A stretch of DNA of 64,000 bases from positions 248,001 through 312,000 of the forward strand of contig JAAMEZ010000047.1 of NCBI GenBank assembly GCA_013322215.1, read 5' to 3'. The position numbers and the translations under genes were made by a program. Origin of the DNA: Martinezella rhizogenes. GTDB lineage: Bacteria; Pseudomonadota; Alphaproteobacteria; Rhizobiales; Rhizobiaceae. Below the pieces are notes generated by a model. That model was not told the DNA's origin and did not search any database. It saw nothing but the letters and a program-made list of their open reading frames with translations. Positions within the stretch are counted from its first letter, which is position 1. Each line of letters begins with the position of its first letter. Positions 40,881 through 49,759 of the stretch are shown piece after piece.

Positions 40881-41273
40881 ATGACGACCATGTCATTCAC
40901 CAAGAAAGACGCCCCGCAATGGCTGCTCGCCTTCTGGCGGGAAATCGACGACAAGACCTTCGGCGAAGGCTTTGATTGCCTTGCGGAAGACGCCACGTGC
41001 AATCTCGGCATTGCCGACTGGAAGGGGCGCGAGACCATTCGCCAGAACCTGCGCGCCTTCATCGACACCGGCTTCACGGCATTGCATGATGTCACCGAAT
41101 ATTGGGATGCGGGATCGCTGAAGGTATTCCGCGGGACGGTGACCATGACCCCCAACGACCGCACCCAGCCGGTGGTCAAACCGGTCATGACGCATTTCTT
41201 CTACATGGACGAGGCAGACCCGACGAAAGTACGCCATTGGTACGGCTCGGTCGGGCCGGTCGCTTTCTCATAA
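40881..41273 (+). CDS. SnoaL-like (NTF2-fold) protein
   Basis: The 130-residue cytosolic protein has an NTF2-like pattern: PQWLLAFWREIDDKTFGEGFDCLAEDATCNLG, then REGIRQNLRAF-type helix and a strand pair ending HWYGSVGPVAFS. It has no signal peptide. ATG 40881 follows AGGAGA, and is better than the upstream start at 40830. An XRE regulator lies 70 bp downstream on the same strand, with a hairpin between. Function unknown. Confidence 0.75.
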   Translation: MTTMSFTKKDAPQWLLAFWREIDDKTFGEGFDCLAEDATCNLGIADWKGRETIRQNLRAFIDTGFTALHDVTEYWDAGSLKVFRGTVTMTPNDRTQPVVKPVMTHFFYMDEADPTKVRHWYGSVGPVAFS

Positions 41274-41284
41274 CAACTGAAGCG

Positions 41285-41311
41285 GGCGGGGCTGCCCAAT
41301 ACGGCCCCGCC
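41285..41311 (+). terminator. Hairpin after the SnoaL-like gene
   Basis: GGCGGGGC (41285-41292) and GCCCCGCC (41304-41311) pair perfectly, 12 bp after the stop. There is no T-run, so termination may be weak or Rho-dependent. Confidence 0.5.
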
Positions 41312-41342
41312 ACACCAAACGAATGAAGCGAGGCTTTGCAGG

Positions 41343-42170
41343 ATGAGTTCCCTTCGCGCCGAACCGAGATTGTCGAACGAGCTCGGACCGCAGCTGCGCG
41401 CATGGCGCGACACACGCGGCAAGAGCCAACTCGAGCTTTCCCTCGACACCGGCATTTCGCAGCGGCAGATCAGCTTTATCGAAAGCGGCAGGAGCACGCC
41501 CGGCCGCCAGAATGTCCTGCGGCTCGCCGATGCCCTGGACGTACCGTTCCGCGAGCGCAATACGCTGCTGCTCGCCGCCGGCTATGCGCCGATCTATTCC
41601 GACGGAAGCTTTGACGATCAGGAGATGCAGGGTGTCAGCAACGCGCTCAAGCGGATGCTGCGTCAGCACGAGCCGTTTCCGGCCATCGTGATGGACCGCT
41701 ACTGGAATGTTCTGATGACCAACGATGCGACGCTTCGCTTCTTCGGCCAGTTCGTCGATATGGCCGCACGCCCGAAACCGCGCAATCTCCTGCATCTCAT
41801 GTTCGATCCCTTGGGCATGCGGCCCTTCATTCCGGATTGGGAGAAGACAGCCGAAAGCCTGATGGGGCGTGTTTTCCGCGAGTCCGTCGGTCGTGTCATC
41901 GACGGACGGACGAAGGAACTGATCGACAGCCTGCTCGCCTACCCCGATGTGAATGCCGAATGGCAGACATCACCGGCGATCGAGAATGCGCCGGTGATTC
42001 CGCTGTCCTTCGTGAAGGACGGGCATGTTCTGCAATTCTTCTCTCTGGTGACGACAGTCGGAACGCCGCAGATGATCACGACCCAGGAGTTGCGGGTCGA
42101 ATGCATGTTTCCGCTGGATGATGCCACGGAGGCGCGTTACGCGGCGCTGATGAACGCAGCCGCAGGGTGA
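41343..42170 (+). CDS. XRE family regulator with MmyB-like ligand domain
   Basis: The 275-residue protein has an N-terminal XRE helix-turn-helix (RGKSQLELSLDTGISQRQISFIESGRSTPG, about residues 25-54) and a long C-terminal MmyB-like domain starting around residue 105 (PFPAIVMDRYWNVLMTNDATLRFFG). MmyB-type proteins often bind a hydrophobic or PAS-like ligand. It is convergent with prfC. Targets unknown; the SnoaL-like gene upstream is a possible partner. Confidence 0.87.
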   Translation: MSSLRAEPRLSNELGPQLRAWRDTRGKSQLELSLDTGISQRQISFIESGRSTPGRQNVLRLADALDVPFRERNTLLLAAGYAPIYSDGSFDDQEMQGVSNALKRMLRQHEPFPAIVMDRYWNVLMTNDATLRFFGQFVDMAARPKPRNLLHLMFDPLGMRPFIPDWEKTAESLMGRVFRESVGRVIDGRTKELIDSLLAYPDVNAEWQTSPAIENAPVIPLSFVKDGHVLQFFSLVTTVGTPQMITTQELRVECMFPLDDATEARYAALMNAAAG

Positions 42171-42173
42171 TGC

Positions 42174-42196
42174 GCCACAGGCCGATCGCCTGTGGC
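42174..42196. terminator. Hairpin between XRE gene and prfC
   Basis: GCCACAGGC (42174-42182) and GCCTGTGGC (42188-42196) form a perfect 9-bp stem. It lies in the 42-bp gap between convergent genes and is probably a bidirectional terminator, although no long T-run follows. Confidence 0.6.
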
Positions 42197-42212
42197 TGTA
42201 ATGTCTCCGATA

Positions 42213-43796
42213 TCAGGCTGCCTTGACGGCGTGATATTCCTTGATGGCAACCATCTTGATAGCCGGGTAACGTTCCGCCTCATAGCGCAGCGAGAAGCCG
42301 TCCTGTGCGAGGAAGACCGGATCGCCGTCGAGGTCGCGGGCGATATCGCCGCGACGTGCGGTGACGAACTTCTCGAGATCGGCAGACTGATCGGCCGAGA
42401 TCCAGCGGCAGACGGAGAAGCGCGACATTTCGAAGGAAACCGGCAGTCCGTATTCGGCCATCAACCGCTCCTTCAGCACGTCGAGCTGCAGGGCGCCGAC
42501 CACGCCGACGATGGCGGGAGAGCCGTCTTCCGGCGAGAAGAGCTGCACTACGCCTTCTTCGGCCATCTGCTGCAGCGCTTCCTTGAGCTTCTTCGCCTTC
42601 ATCGCGTCTTCGAGACGAACACGGCGGAGGATTTCCGGCGAGAAGTTCGGCACGCCCTGAAAGACCAGGGATTCGCCTTCCGTCAGCGTATCGCCGATGC
42701 GCAGCGTCCCGTGGTTCGGAATGCCGACGACATCGCCGGCATAGGCCGTATCGGCGAGCTGGCGCTGCGAGGCGAAGAAGAATTGCGGCGCAGTGAGACC
42801 GAGCTGCTTGCCGGTGCGCGAAAGCCGAGCCTTCATGCCGCGCTCGAGCTTGCCGGAGCAGATGCGGGCGAAGGCGATGCGGTCGCGATGGTTCGGGTCC
42901 ATGTTGGCCTGGATCTTGAAGACGAAGGCCGTCATCTTGTCGTCGGTGGCGTGCACCGTCCTGATATCGGCGACCTGGTCGCGCGGTGGCGGCGCGAATG
43001 CGCCGAGCGCATTGATGAGATCGCGAACACCGAAATTGCGCAGCGCCGAGCCGAAGAAGACCGGCGTCATATGGCCTTCGAGGAAAGATTCCCGGTCGAA
43101 GGGGCGGCAAGCCTCGATCGCCAGTTCCGTCTCGTCGATGAAGGCCTGGCGCTCGTTTTCCGGCAGCCTGTCGGCAACGGCTTGCGGGCCGTTTACCTTG
43201 GTCGCCTCGACTTCGGTATCGGAACCGCGTACCGTATTGTCGGCAATATGATAGGAGCCGCAGAAGGTCTTGGAGCGGCCGATCGGCCAGGTGATCGGAG
43301 CCGTATCCAGCGCCAGCTTCTCTTCGACCTCATCGAGAATCTCGAAGGGATCACGGCTTTCGCGGTCCATCTTGTTGATGAAGGTGATGATCGGGATGTC
43401 GCGCATACGGCAGACTTCGAACAGCTTCAGCGTCCGCGGCTCGATACCCTTGGCGGCGTCGATGACCATGACGGCGGCGTCGACTGCCGTCAGCGTACGG
43501 TAGGTGTCGTCGGCGAAGTCTTCGTGGCCGGGCGTATCGAGAATGTTGAAGACGTTGCCTTCATATTCGAAGGTCATGACGGAGGTAACGACCGAGATGC
43601 CGCGCTCACGCTCGATCTTCATCCAGTCGGAGCGCGTCTGCATGCGATCCTTCTTCGCCTTGACTTCGCCGGCGAGCTGAATGGCGCCGCCGAACAGCAG
43701 CAGCTTTTCGGTGAGCGTCGTCTTGCCCGCGTCCGGGTGAGCGATAATAGCGAATGTGCGGCGGCGGGAGACCGCCTCGGCGAGACTTTCGGCCAT
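42213..43796 (-). CDS. prfC: Peptide chain release factor 3
   Basis: The 527-residue GTPase has G1 IAHPDAGKTTLTEK, RGISVVTSVMTFEY (G2), DTPGHEDFADDTYRTL (G3) and INKMDRE (G4), and an EF-like domain II. It releases RF1 or RF2 from the ribosome after termination. A 554-codon ORF on the opposite strand (42192-43856) is a shadow. It is divergent from dut across 90 bp. Confidence 0.97.
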   Translation of the reverse strand: MAESLAEAVSRRRTFAIIAHPDAGKTTLTEKLLLFGGAIQLAGEVKAKKDRMQTRSDWMKIERERGISVVTSVMTFEYEGNVFNILDTPGHEDFADDTYRTLTAVDAAVMVIDAAKGIEPRTLKLFEVCRMRDIPIITFINKMDRESRDPFEILDEVEEKLALDTAPITWPIGRSKTFCGSYHIADNTVRGSDTEVEATKVNGPQAVADRLPENERQAFIDETELAIEACRPFDRESFLEGHMTPVFFGSALRNFGVRDLINALGAFAPPPRDQVADIRTVHATDDKMTAFVFKIQANMDPNHRDRIAFARICSGKLERGMKARLSRTGKQLGLTAPQFFFASQRQLADTAYAGDVVGIPNHGTLRIGDTLTEGESLVFQGVPNFSPEILRRVRLEDAMKAKKLKEALQQMAEEGVVQLFSPEDGSPAIVGVVGALQLDVLKERLMAEYGLPVSFEMSRFSVCRWISADQSADLEKFVTARRGDIARDLDGDPVFLAQDGFSLRYEAERYPAIKMVAIKEYHAVKAA

Positions 43797-43886
43797 GCGT
43801 GTGAATCCTGTGAATTGCGGCCGTATCTAGCGACTCAAAGCTCCAAATGCAATTGACTCCGGCTTTCGAAGGCAAACTATTGCCGC

Positions 43887-44357
43887 ATGACCATTCACAC
43901 CGATATCACTCCGACCTTGAACCTCATTCGCCGGCCGCATGGCGAGGGCCTGGAACTGCCCGCCTACGAGACCAAGGGCGCGGCCGGTATGGACCTGCGT
44001 GCCGCCATCGACGACGGTGCGACGCTGACGATCGCACCGTGGACTCGGGTGCTCGTTCCAACAGGCTTTATCTTCGAAGTCCCTGAAGGCTTCGAGGCGC
44101 AGATCCGCCCGCGTTCTGGGCTTGCCTTCAAGCATGGCATCACCTGCCTGAACTCGCCCGGAACCATTGATAGCGACTATCGCGGCGAAGTGAAGGTGCT
44201 GCTGGCCAACCTCAGCGAGGAGCCGTTCGAGATTACCCGTGGCATGCGCATCGCGCAGATGGTGATAGCGCCGGTCATGCAGGTGCGTATCGCCGAGATT
44301 GCGGAGATCAGCGAAACTACGCGCGGAGCAGGCGGTTTCGGCTCGACCGGCGTGTGA
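43887..44357 (+). CDS. dut: Deoxyuridine 5'-triphosphate nucleotidohydrolase
   Basis: The 156-residue dUTPase has the five trimeric-dUTPase motifs: GAAGMDLRAA, PRSGLAFKHG, GTIDSDYRGE, RGMRIAQMV and a C-terminal RGAGGFGSTG. It converts dUTP to dUMP and pyrophosphate. Its stop overlaps the ATG of the acetyltransferase gene (TGATG). A start at ATG 43887 lies 30 codons before motif 1, as usual. Confidence 0.97.
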   Translation: MTIHTDITPTLNLIRRPHGEGLELPAYETKGAAGMDLRAAIDDGATLTIAPWTRVLVPTGFIFEVPEGFEAQIRPRSGLAFKHGITCLNSPGTIDSDYRGEVKVLLANLSEEPFEITRGMRIAQMVIAPVMQVRIAEIAEISETTRGAGGFGSTGV

Positions 44358-45250
44358 TGCCGGAGCTTGCCCAAGCGCTTGGCCTGACCCTGCGCCAGGA
44401 TTATTTCGCTGATCGCGCCGCATGGTCGAGCCTCGTTGATCTATTGCAAGACACGTTCTCGATCGACGTCAGCATTCAAGACCAATTCGGCGGCCCGGAC
44501 CCGACAAGCATGCCCTTCGGCTACTTTGATAGCGAGGGGCGCTGCGTCGCCAATTTCAGCGCCTTTTCCATGCCGATGGTCATCAATGGCCGTGTCATCA
44601 AGGCAGCAGGCTATCAATCGGGTGCGGTCCGGCCGGAATGGCGCGAGCGAGGCCTCTATCGCGATCTCATGCAGCGCGCCTTTGCCCGAACTGCAGCCGA
44701 AGGCTACGAACTCGATCTCCTGCTCACCGACAAGCCGGCGCTCTATGAGCGTTACGGCTTTCGCATCCTGCCGCAACATATCTCCGTCGCGCGAGTGCCA
44801 AAGCTCCAGAAATCCGATTTGACTACCCGGCAGCTCTCGCTGGAAGCGCCTGAAGATCTGCACATGGTCAAGACGCTGCTGCAAAACCGGCAGCCGGTCT
44901 CCACCCGATTTGCCGTTATCAGGCAGATGGAGATGTTTCTGCTGAATGCCTCTTTCAACTCTGCGATCCGCCTGACGGCGCTTGCTGACGACACGGTCGT
45001 TGCGTGGACGTTCGACGGCGCCACCTTCTGGATTCTCGATGTGGTGGGGCCAGCCATCCCCTCACTGACAACCATCGTGTCCGCGCTCGACGTCGAACCC
45101 GAGCGTATCGAAATCTGCTTTTCTCCGGATCGCCTGGATTGCGAGGCGTCGCTGGAGCCCTATGAGGGCTACACGATGCTGATGGTGCGCGGCAAAGCGG
45201 CGGACGATATCGCCGGACCGCTCATGCTCTCGCCGATGGCGGAATTTTAG
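44357..45250 (+). CDS. GNAT family N-acetyltransferase (Eis-like)
   Basis: The 297-residue protein has a GNAT core around QSGAVRPEWRERGLYRDLMQRAFARTAAEGYELDLLLTD and a second degenerate domain, and is longer than one GNAT unit. ALYERYGFRIL is the Eis-like hallmark. The start overlaps the dut stop by 1 nt, so translation is probably coupled. The substrate is unknown. It is convergent with the Lrp gene and overlaps its 3' end by 4 bp. Confidence 0.82.
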   Translation: MPELAQALGLTLRQDYFADRAAWSSLVDLLQDTFSIDVSIQDQFGGPDPTSMPFGYFDSEGRCVANFSAFSMPMVINGRVIKAAGYQSGAVRPEWRERGLYRDLMQRAFARTAAEGYELDLLLTDKPALYERYGFRILPQHISVARVPKLQKSDLTTRQLSLEAPEDLHMVKTLLQNRQPVSTRFAVIRQMEMFLLNASFNSAIRLTALADDTVVAWTFDGATFWILDVVGPAIPSLTTIVSALDVEPERIEICFSPDRLDCEASLEPYEGYTMLMVRGKAADDIAGPLMLSPMAEF

Positions 45251-45711
45251 CGCGAAAGCGGCGGCAGCCGACGCTTGACGGGCGTCGCCTTGATCATCGA
45301 GGTATTCGTCTCGGCGCGTTCCGTGATCTTGTCCAATATTCCATCGAGTTCGCCCATGGAGCGCACCACCAGCCTCCCGATGAAGCAATCATCGCCGGTG
45401 ACCTTGTCGCATTCGATGAACTCCGGCGTCTCCTGAATAATCCGCTCGACCACATGCAACTGGCCGGGCAGAGGCCGGATGCGAACGATCGCCTGCAGCG
45501 GATAGCCGATGGCCTCCGGCGCGATATCGACGGTGAAGGCTGAAATAATACCCCGCTCCTCCAGCCGCCGTAGCCGTTCCGCGGCACTCGGCGACGAGAG
45601 GCGGGCTGCTTCCGCAAGCTCTTTCAAGGATATCCGCGCATTGCGCGCCAGCGACGCGAGCATCCGCTGATCGGTATCATCGAGATTCAAGGCCGCATTA
45701 GGAGCACTCAT
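45247..45711 (-). CDS. Lrp/AsnC family transcriptional regulator
   Basis: The 154-residue regulator has the N-terminal helix-turn-helix NARISLKELAEAARLSSPSAAERLRRLEERGII (about residues 22-54) and a C-terminal RAM-type domain with GDDCFIGRLVV. It is divergent from an EamA exporter gene with an inverted repeat between them. The pair suggests effector-controlled export, perhaps of an amino acid. Confidence 0.92.
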   Translation of the reverse strand: MSAPNAALNLDDTDQRMLASLARNARISLKELAEAARLSSPSAAERLRRLEERGIISAFTVDIAPEAIGYPLQAIVRIRPLPGQLHVVERIIQETPEFIECDKVTGDDCFIGRLVVRSMGELDGILDKITERAETNTSMIKATPVKRRLPPLSR

Positions 45712-45722
45712 GTTATAGCCTC

Positions 45723-45760
45723 GTTTAATTAGGCAAGTTTGCAGGATTACCTTATTAAAC
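45723..45760. promoter_or_regulatory. Inverted repeat, candidate Lrp operator
   Basis: GTTTAATTAGG (45723-45733) and CCTTATTAAAC (45750-45760) are inverted 11-bp arms with one mismatch. The AT-rich site lies between the Lrp and EamA genes and fits a Lrp-family binding site. Confidence 0.5.
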
Positions 45761-45819
45761 TTATATCACCTGCCCCTGACCCGCAATATGATTGGCTCCG
45801 ATAGATGGGAGCCAAGGCG

Positions 45820-46734
45820 ATGAACGAGATAAGGCGCGGCACGATGGAAATGACGGCGGCGATGCTGATTTCAGGCACGATCGGCTGGTTCGTGCTGATG
45901 TCCGGGCAGGCCGTGACCGGCGTCGTCTTCTGGCGTTGCTTCTTCGGCGCGCTGACGCTGCTTATCATCTGCGCGGCCATGGGTCTGCTGCGTCCCGGCA
46001 TTCTGAATCTCAAGACCTTTTCCATTGCGGTCGGTGGCGGGATCGCCATCGTCCTCAACTGGCTGCTGCTTTTCGCCGCCTATTCCCACGCCTCCATTTC
46101 CATCGCGACGACAGTCTACAATACGCAGCCCTTCATGCTGCTCGGGCTTGGCGCAATGTTCCTCGGCGAACGGATCACCTTCACCAAGCTCTTCTGGCTG
46201 GGCCTCGCCTTTGCCGGCATGGCAGTCATTGTCGAAGGCAAGCCGGCCGAAGCTGCCGGTTCGGGAAGCTATGCGATCGGCATCCTGCTTTCGCTGGGTG
46301 CGGCCTTCTTCTATGCGCTGGCGGCGATCGCCGCCAAATGGCTGAAGGGCACGCCGCCGCATCTGATCGCGCTGATCCAGGTCTCGACGGGTATCCTGAT
46401 GCTGGCGCCCTTCACCAATTTCTCGGCTGCACCCCAGGGTGTTGGCGGATGGTCGATCCTCGTTACCATGGGCGTCGTCCATACCGGAGTAATGTATGTG
46501 CTGCTCTACGGCGCCATCCAGAAGCTGCCGACGCATCTGACCGGCGCGCTGTCCTTCATCTATCCGATCGCCGCCATCGTCGTCGACCGCTTCGCCTTCG
46601 GCCATGTGCTCGGCGTCGCGCAGATCTTCGGTGCAGTTATCATTCTCGGGGCTGCGGCCGGCATGAATCTCGGCTGGACGATCCCCCTGCCCTGGCATAG
46701 AAACATCGATCTTTCCAAGAGGACGGCCGAATGA
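45820..46734 (+). CDS. EamA/DMT family transporter
   Basis: The 304-residue membrane protein has two EamA repeats with about ten helices and the EamA-typical VYNTQPFMLLGLGAMFLGERITFTK. ATG 45820 is preferred because GGGAG lies 9 nt upstream; ATG 45805 would cover that site. It overlaps the NIPSNAP gene (ATGA). It is divergent from an Lrp regulator. It probably exports a small metabolite. Confidence 0.88.
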   Translation: MNEIRRGTMEMTAAMLISGTIGWFVLMSGQAVTGVVFWRCFFGALTLLIICAAMGLLRPGILNLKTFSIAVGGGIAIVLNWLLLFAAYSHASISIATTVYNTQPFMLLGLGAMFLGERITFTKLFWLGLAFAGMAVIVEGKPAEAAGSGSYAIGILLSLGAAFFYALAAIAAKWLKGTPPHLIALIQVSTGILMLAPFTNFSAAPQGVGGWSILVTMGVVHTGVMYVLLYGAIQKLPTHLTGALSFIYPIAAIVVDRFAFGHVLGVAQIFGAVIILGAAAGMNLGWTIPLPWHRNIDLSKRTAE

Positions 46735-47033
46735 TCACCTGCTACCTGCGCTATGTCATCGACCCCTACAAGCTTGCCCAGTTCGAGCATTACGCCAAGC
46801 TCTGGATCCCACTGGTCAACCGGCTGGGCGGCACGCATCACGGCTATTTCATGCCGCATGAGGGCGCCAGCAACATCGCATTGGCGCTTTTCAGCTTCCC
46901 GAGCCTTGCCGCCTATGAGGAATATCGGCTGAAAATACCCGAGGATGCGGAATGCCAGGCCGCCCTTGCCTATGGCGAGGAAACGCGCTGCATCATCAGT
47001 TACGAGCGCAGCTTCATGCGGCCAGTATTCTAA
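46731..47033 (+). CDS. NIPSNAP family protein
   Basis: The 100-residue protein matches the NIPSNAP ferredoxin-like fold: MITCYLRYVIDPYKLAQFEHYAKLW, GGTHHGYFMPHEGAS and FSFPSLAAYEEYRLKI. It overlaps the EamA stop by 4 bp and is translationally coupled. Such proteins are often attached to transport or redox genes; the function is unknown. Confidence 0.82.
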   Translation: MITCYLRYVIDPYKLAQFEHYAKLWIPLVNRLGGTHHGYFMPHEGASNIALALFSFPSLAAYEEYRLKIPEDAECQAALAYGEETRCIISYERSFMRPVF

Positions 47034-47035
47034 GG

Positions 47036-47662
47036 TTATTGAGCCGGATTCGGACAGACTTCGGAGCGACCGTCGAGGCCTTCGGCCATCTTTTCGAATG
47101 TCGCCGTCGATCCGGCCTTGCTCCCACCGATGCGCAGCACATAGAGGCTGTCGAAATCCTTGCCATGCCACTTCGGCACGGCCTTCGTATCACCGCCGTT
47201 CTCGCTCATCAGCTGGCGGGCGAGATCGACGATCTGCTTGTGCTCCCACGCGACGAAGATCAGTTTGCCGGCATAATCCGGCTTCTTCAGCTCGGATTTC
47301 AGATCGTCGATATCCTCATAACCGAAGCTGGTATCGACAGGCAGCCCGAGCGCAATGGCAGTCGGCTCGATGGTCGCAAGCGGCCGGATATAATCGTAGG
47401 AAGTGCCGGAATCCTTCTTCCGCTTCGATGGATCAGGCGCGAAGATCGCCGCCGGCTTGCCGAAGAGTTTTGTCAGCACCGGTGGCAAAGCCAGCGCCCG
47501 GTTGAGGCCCTGGCAGCTCAATTGGCCAAGACCCGCCTCGGGCTTTTCGCCATGGCGCATGAAGACGATCGTCTGCGTGCCCGTCTCCGCCGCCGAAGCG
47601 GCGCTCCAGAGCGATGCGAGTGCCAGAAGGCTGGTGGCAAGCGGCAGCGAAGCGCTCCGCAT
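47036..47662 (-). CDS. Secreted histidine phosphatase family protein
   Basis: The 208-residue protein has a signal peptide (MRSASLPLATSLLALASLWSAASAAE), the phosphatase motif VFMRHGEKPE and a second His in a WEHKQIV segment. It belongs to the branch-1/2-like RHG phosphatases, exported to the periplasm. The ATG at 47662 overlaps the LysE stop (TGATG). The substrate is unknown. Confidence 0.85.
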   Translation of the reverse strand: MRSASLPLATSLLALASLWSAASAAETGTQTIVFMRHGEKPEAGLGQLSCQGLNRALALPPVLTKLFGKPAAIFAPDPSKRKKDSGTSYDYIRPLATIEPTAIALGLPVDTSFGYEDIDDLKSELKKPDYAGKLIFVAWEHKQIVDLARQLMSENGGDTKAVPKWHGKDFDSLYVLRIGGSKAGSTATFEKMAEGLDGRSEVCPNPAQ

Positions 47663-48294
47663 CACCGCTGGGCCTCGAAAGCCATGCGCACGGCGAGCCC
47701 GGCCAGCACAGTGCCCATCAGCCAGCGCTGCACCAGCGCGAAGGACGGGCGGCGGGTGAGGAACATCGCGATCCAGCCAGCACTCAGCGCGAAGATGGCA
47801 TTGAATGTCACGCTGATGATGATCTGCGCAAAACCGAGAACGAGCGATTGAGTAAAGACGCTGCCGGCGACGGGATCGATGAACTGCGGCAGCAACGACA
47901 AATAAAGGATTGCGACCTTCGGATTGAGCAGGCTGGTGACCAGCCCCATGGTGAAGAGCCGGCGCGTGCTATCCTTCGGCAGCTCGCGCACCTGAAAGGC
48001 GGAACGGCCGCCAGGCTTCAGCGCATTCCAGGCAAGCCAGGCGAGATAGGCCGCACCCGCAAGCCGCAGCGCATCATAGGCGTAGGGAACGGCAAAGACG
48101 AAGGCGGTGATGCCGAGCGCGGCCGAGAACATGTAGAAGAGGAAGCCGCAGGCGACGCCGCCGAGCGAGATCAGGCCCGCCGCCGGCCCCTGCGAGATCG
48201 AACGCGACACCAGATAGATCATATTCGGCCCGGGTGTCAGCACCATGCCGAGAGCGATCAGGGCAAAGGCGATCATGCTGGTCAGATGCGGCAT
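47662..48294 (-). CDS. LysE family translocator
   Basis: The 210-residue inner-membrane protein has about six helices and the LysE signature MVLTPGPNMIYLVSRSISQGPAAGL at residues 18-40. Members export amino acids or homoserine lactones. It is coupled with the phosphatase gene downstream. A second LysE gene lies at 49006. Confidence 0.88.
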   Translation of the reverse strand: MPHLTSMIAFALIALGMVLTPGPNMIYLVSRSISQGPAAGLISLGGVACGFLFYMFSAALGITAFVFAVPYAYDALRLAGAAYLAWLAWNALKPGGRSAFQVRELPKDSTRRLFTMGLVTSLLNPKVAILYLSLLPQFIDPVAGSVFTQSLVLGFAQIIISVTFNAIFALSAGWIAMFLTRRPSFALVQRWLMGTVLAGLAVRMAFEAQR

Positions 48295-48318
48295 AGAGCC
48301 TCCGGCGGGAAAAGGGCT

Positions 48319-48876
48319 TCAGAAGGAAATTTCGGTGGACGCAGCCAGCTTGATTTCATGCGGCCCGGCATCGAAGCCGTCAAGCAGCATATTGTGATGG
48401 GTGACAATGTCTTCGAAGCTCAGCCGGCCCATATCCGCCGTGGTGTGCCCGTCCGCAATCAACGTCACGTCGAAGCCCAGCGAAACGGCGCGCCGCACAG
48501 TCGTATCCACGCAGAATTGCGTCATGCAGCCGCCGACGATGAGATGGGTGATACGCCGCGCCCGCAGCCGCGCCTCCAGATCCGTCTCGAAGAAGGAATC
48601 GCAGCTTGTCTTATGCACGACGACATCGCCGGCTTCGGGCGCGATTTCCCGGCGCAGCTGCCAGCCCTCGCTGCGCTTGACCAGCCGATGCCCCGGCGCG
48701 CCGTCATGCTGGACGATAAAGGCCGGAATGCCGGCTGCGCGGGCGCTGTGTTTCAGCGCCGCAAGCTTGGCGATAACAGCCTCGAGCGCGGCATCAATGG
48801 CCGGTTGACGCTCCGGTTTCCCCAGGCCTGTCAGGATGGAATTCTGAAGATCGATCAGGAGCAATGCGGAAGACAT
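48319..48876 (-). CDS. Cysteine hydrolase (isochorismatase family)
   Basis: The 185-residue protein has the catalytic triad of the family: Asp in LLLIDLQNS, Lys in VVHKTSCDSFFETDLE and Cys in GGCMTQFCVDTTVRRA. ATG 48876 after CCAAGG gives the usual length; a start at 48891 exists. It hydrolyses an amide or vinyl ether in an unknown pathway. It lies 24 bp upstream of the LysE gene and is probably in the same transcript. Confidence 0.88.
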   Translation of the reverse strand: MSSALLLIDLQNSILTGLGKPERQPAIDAALEAVIAKLAALKHSARAAGIPAFIVQHDGAPGHRLVKRSEGWQLRREIAPEAGDVVVHKTSCDSFFETDLEARLRARRITHLIVGGCMTQFCVDTTVRRAVSLGFDVTLIADGHTTADMGRLSFEDIVTHHNMLLDGFDAGPHEIKLAASTEISF

Positions 48877-49005
48877 GATATCCTTGGGCAAAGCAGTTTC
48901 GACGCGCCGTTAACGCCTTGGTAATATGTTCGCGGCGCCGGCGCAATCGCTTGAAAACGCAGAAGTGGTGCGATAGAGCGAATACCATCTCAGGAGGAAA
49001 GCTTC

Positions 49006-49623
49006 ATGACGCTCGCGGTCCTGTTTGCCTATTGCGGCGCTCTCTTCATCGCCGCCGCCATCCCCGGTCCAGGCATTACCGCGATCGTGGCGCGGGCGCT
49101 TGGCTCCGGCTTTCGCGAGACCTTCTTCATGGGCCTCGGTCTCGTGCTCGGCGACACGATCTACCTGACTGCCGTGATCCTCGGCCTCGCCTTCGTGGCG
49201 CAGACCTTCACCGAGGTCTTCATCGTTATCAAGATCGCCGGTGCGCTCTATCTCGGCTACATCGCCTGGAAGCTCTGGACGGCGGGCCTGCTTGCGGCCG
49301 ATATCGCGGTCAAGAAATCCAACGGCGCCGGCATGTCCTTCCTCTCGGGCCTGCTTGTCACGCTCGGCAATCCGAAGACCATGCTTTTCTACGTCGCGCT
49401 GGTGCCGACGCTGATCGATATCGGCAGCATTGGCCTGCGCGAATACGCAACCCTGGTGGCAGCGACTTTCGTCATTCTTCTGATCGTTCTCGTGCCCTAT
49501 ATGCTGCTGGCGTCGCGGGCGCGCACCTTTCTCAAGAAGCCGAGGGCGCTGCAGATCCTGAACCGGGTCGCCGCCAGCATCCTCGCCGCCACCGCCGCCT
49601 TCATCGCAGCGCGCGCCGCCTGA
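49006..49623 (+). CDS. LysE family translocator
   Basis: The 205-residue membrane protein starts MTLAVLFAYCGALFIAAAIPGPGITAIVARALGSG with the LysE Gly-Pro-Gly signature, and has helices at YLGYIAWKLWTAG and LLVTLGNPKTMLFYVAL. AGGAGG precedes the ATG. It is divergent from the isochorismatase gene across 129 bp. The substrate is unknown. Confidence 0.88.
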   Translation: MTLAVLFAYCGALFIAAAIPGPGITAIVARALGSGFRETFFMGLGLVLGDTIYLTAVILGLAFVAQTFTEVFIVIKIAGALYLGYIAWKLWTAGLLAADIAVKKSNGAGMSFLSGLLVTLGNPKTMLFYVALVPTLIDIGSIGLREYATLVAATFVILLIVLVPYMLLASRARTFLKKPRALQILNRVAASILAATAAFIAARAA

Positions 49624-49759
49624 AAAAAACATTCTCAACAAAGGCGATTGGGAGATTCTTTTCTCACGCACCTTGCGCGGCGAACGTGTGCGCACTCTGG
49701 TTTCCGCAGCCGTTTGATCCTATTGTCATTGCATAAATCCAATATAGGGAGAGCTACCC

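Noticed and set aside
42192..43856. 554-codon plus-strand ORF
   Set aside because: It is antisense to prfC, a well-supported gene, and has no recognisable domain.
47614..48924. 436-codon plus-strand ORF
   Set aside because: It runs antisense to the LysE and isochorismatase genes and shows only biased residues.
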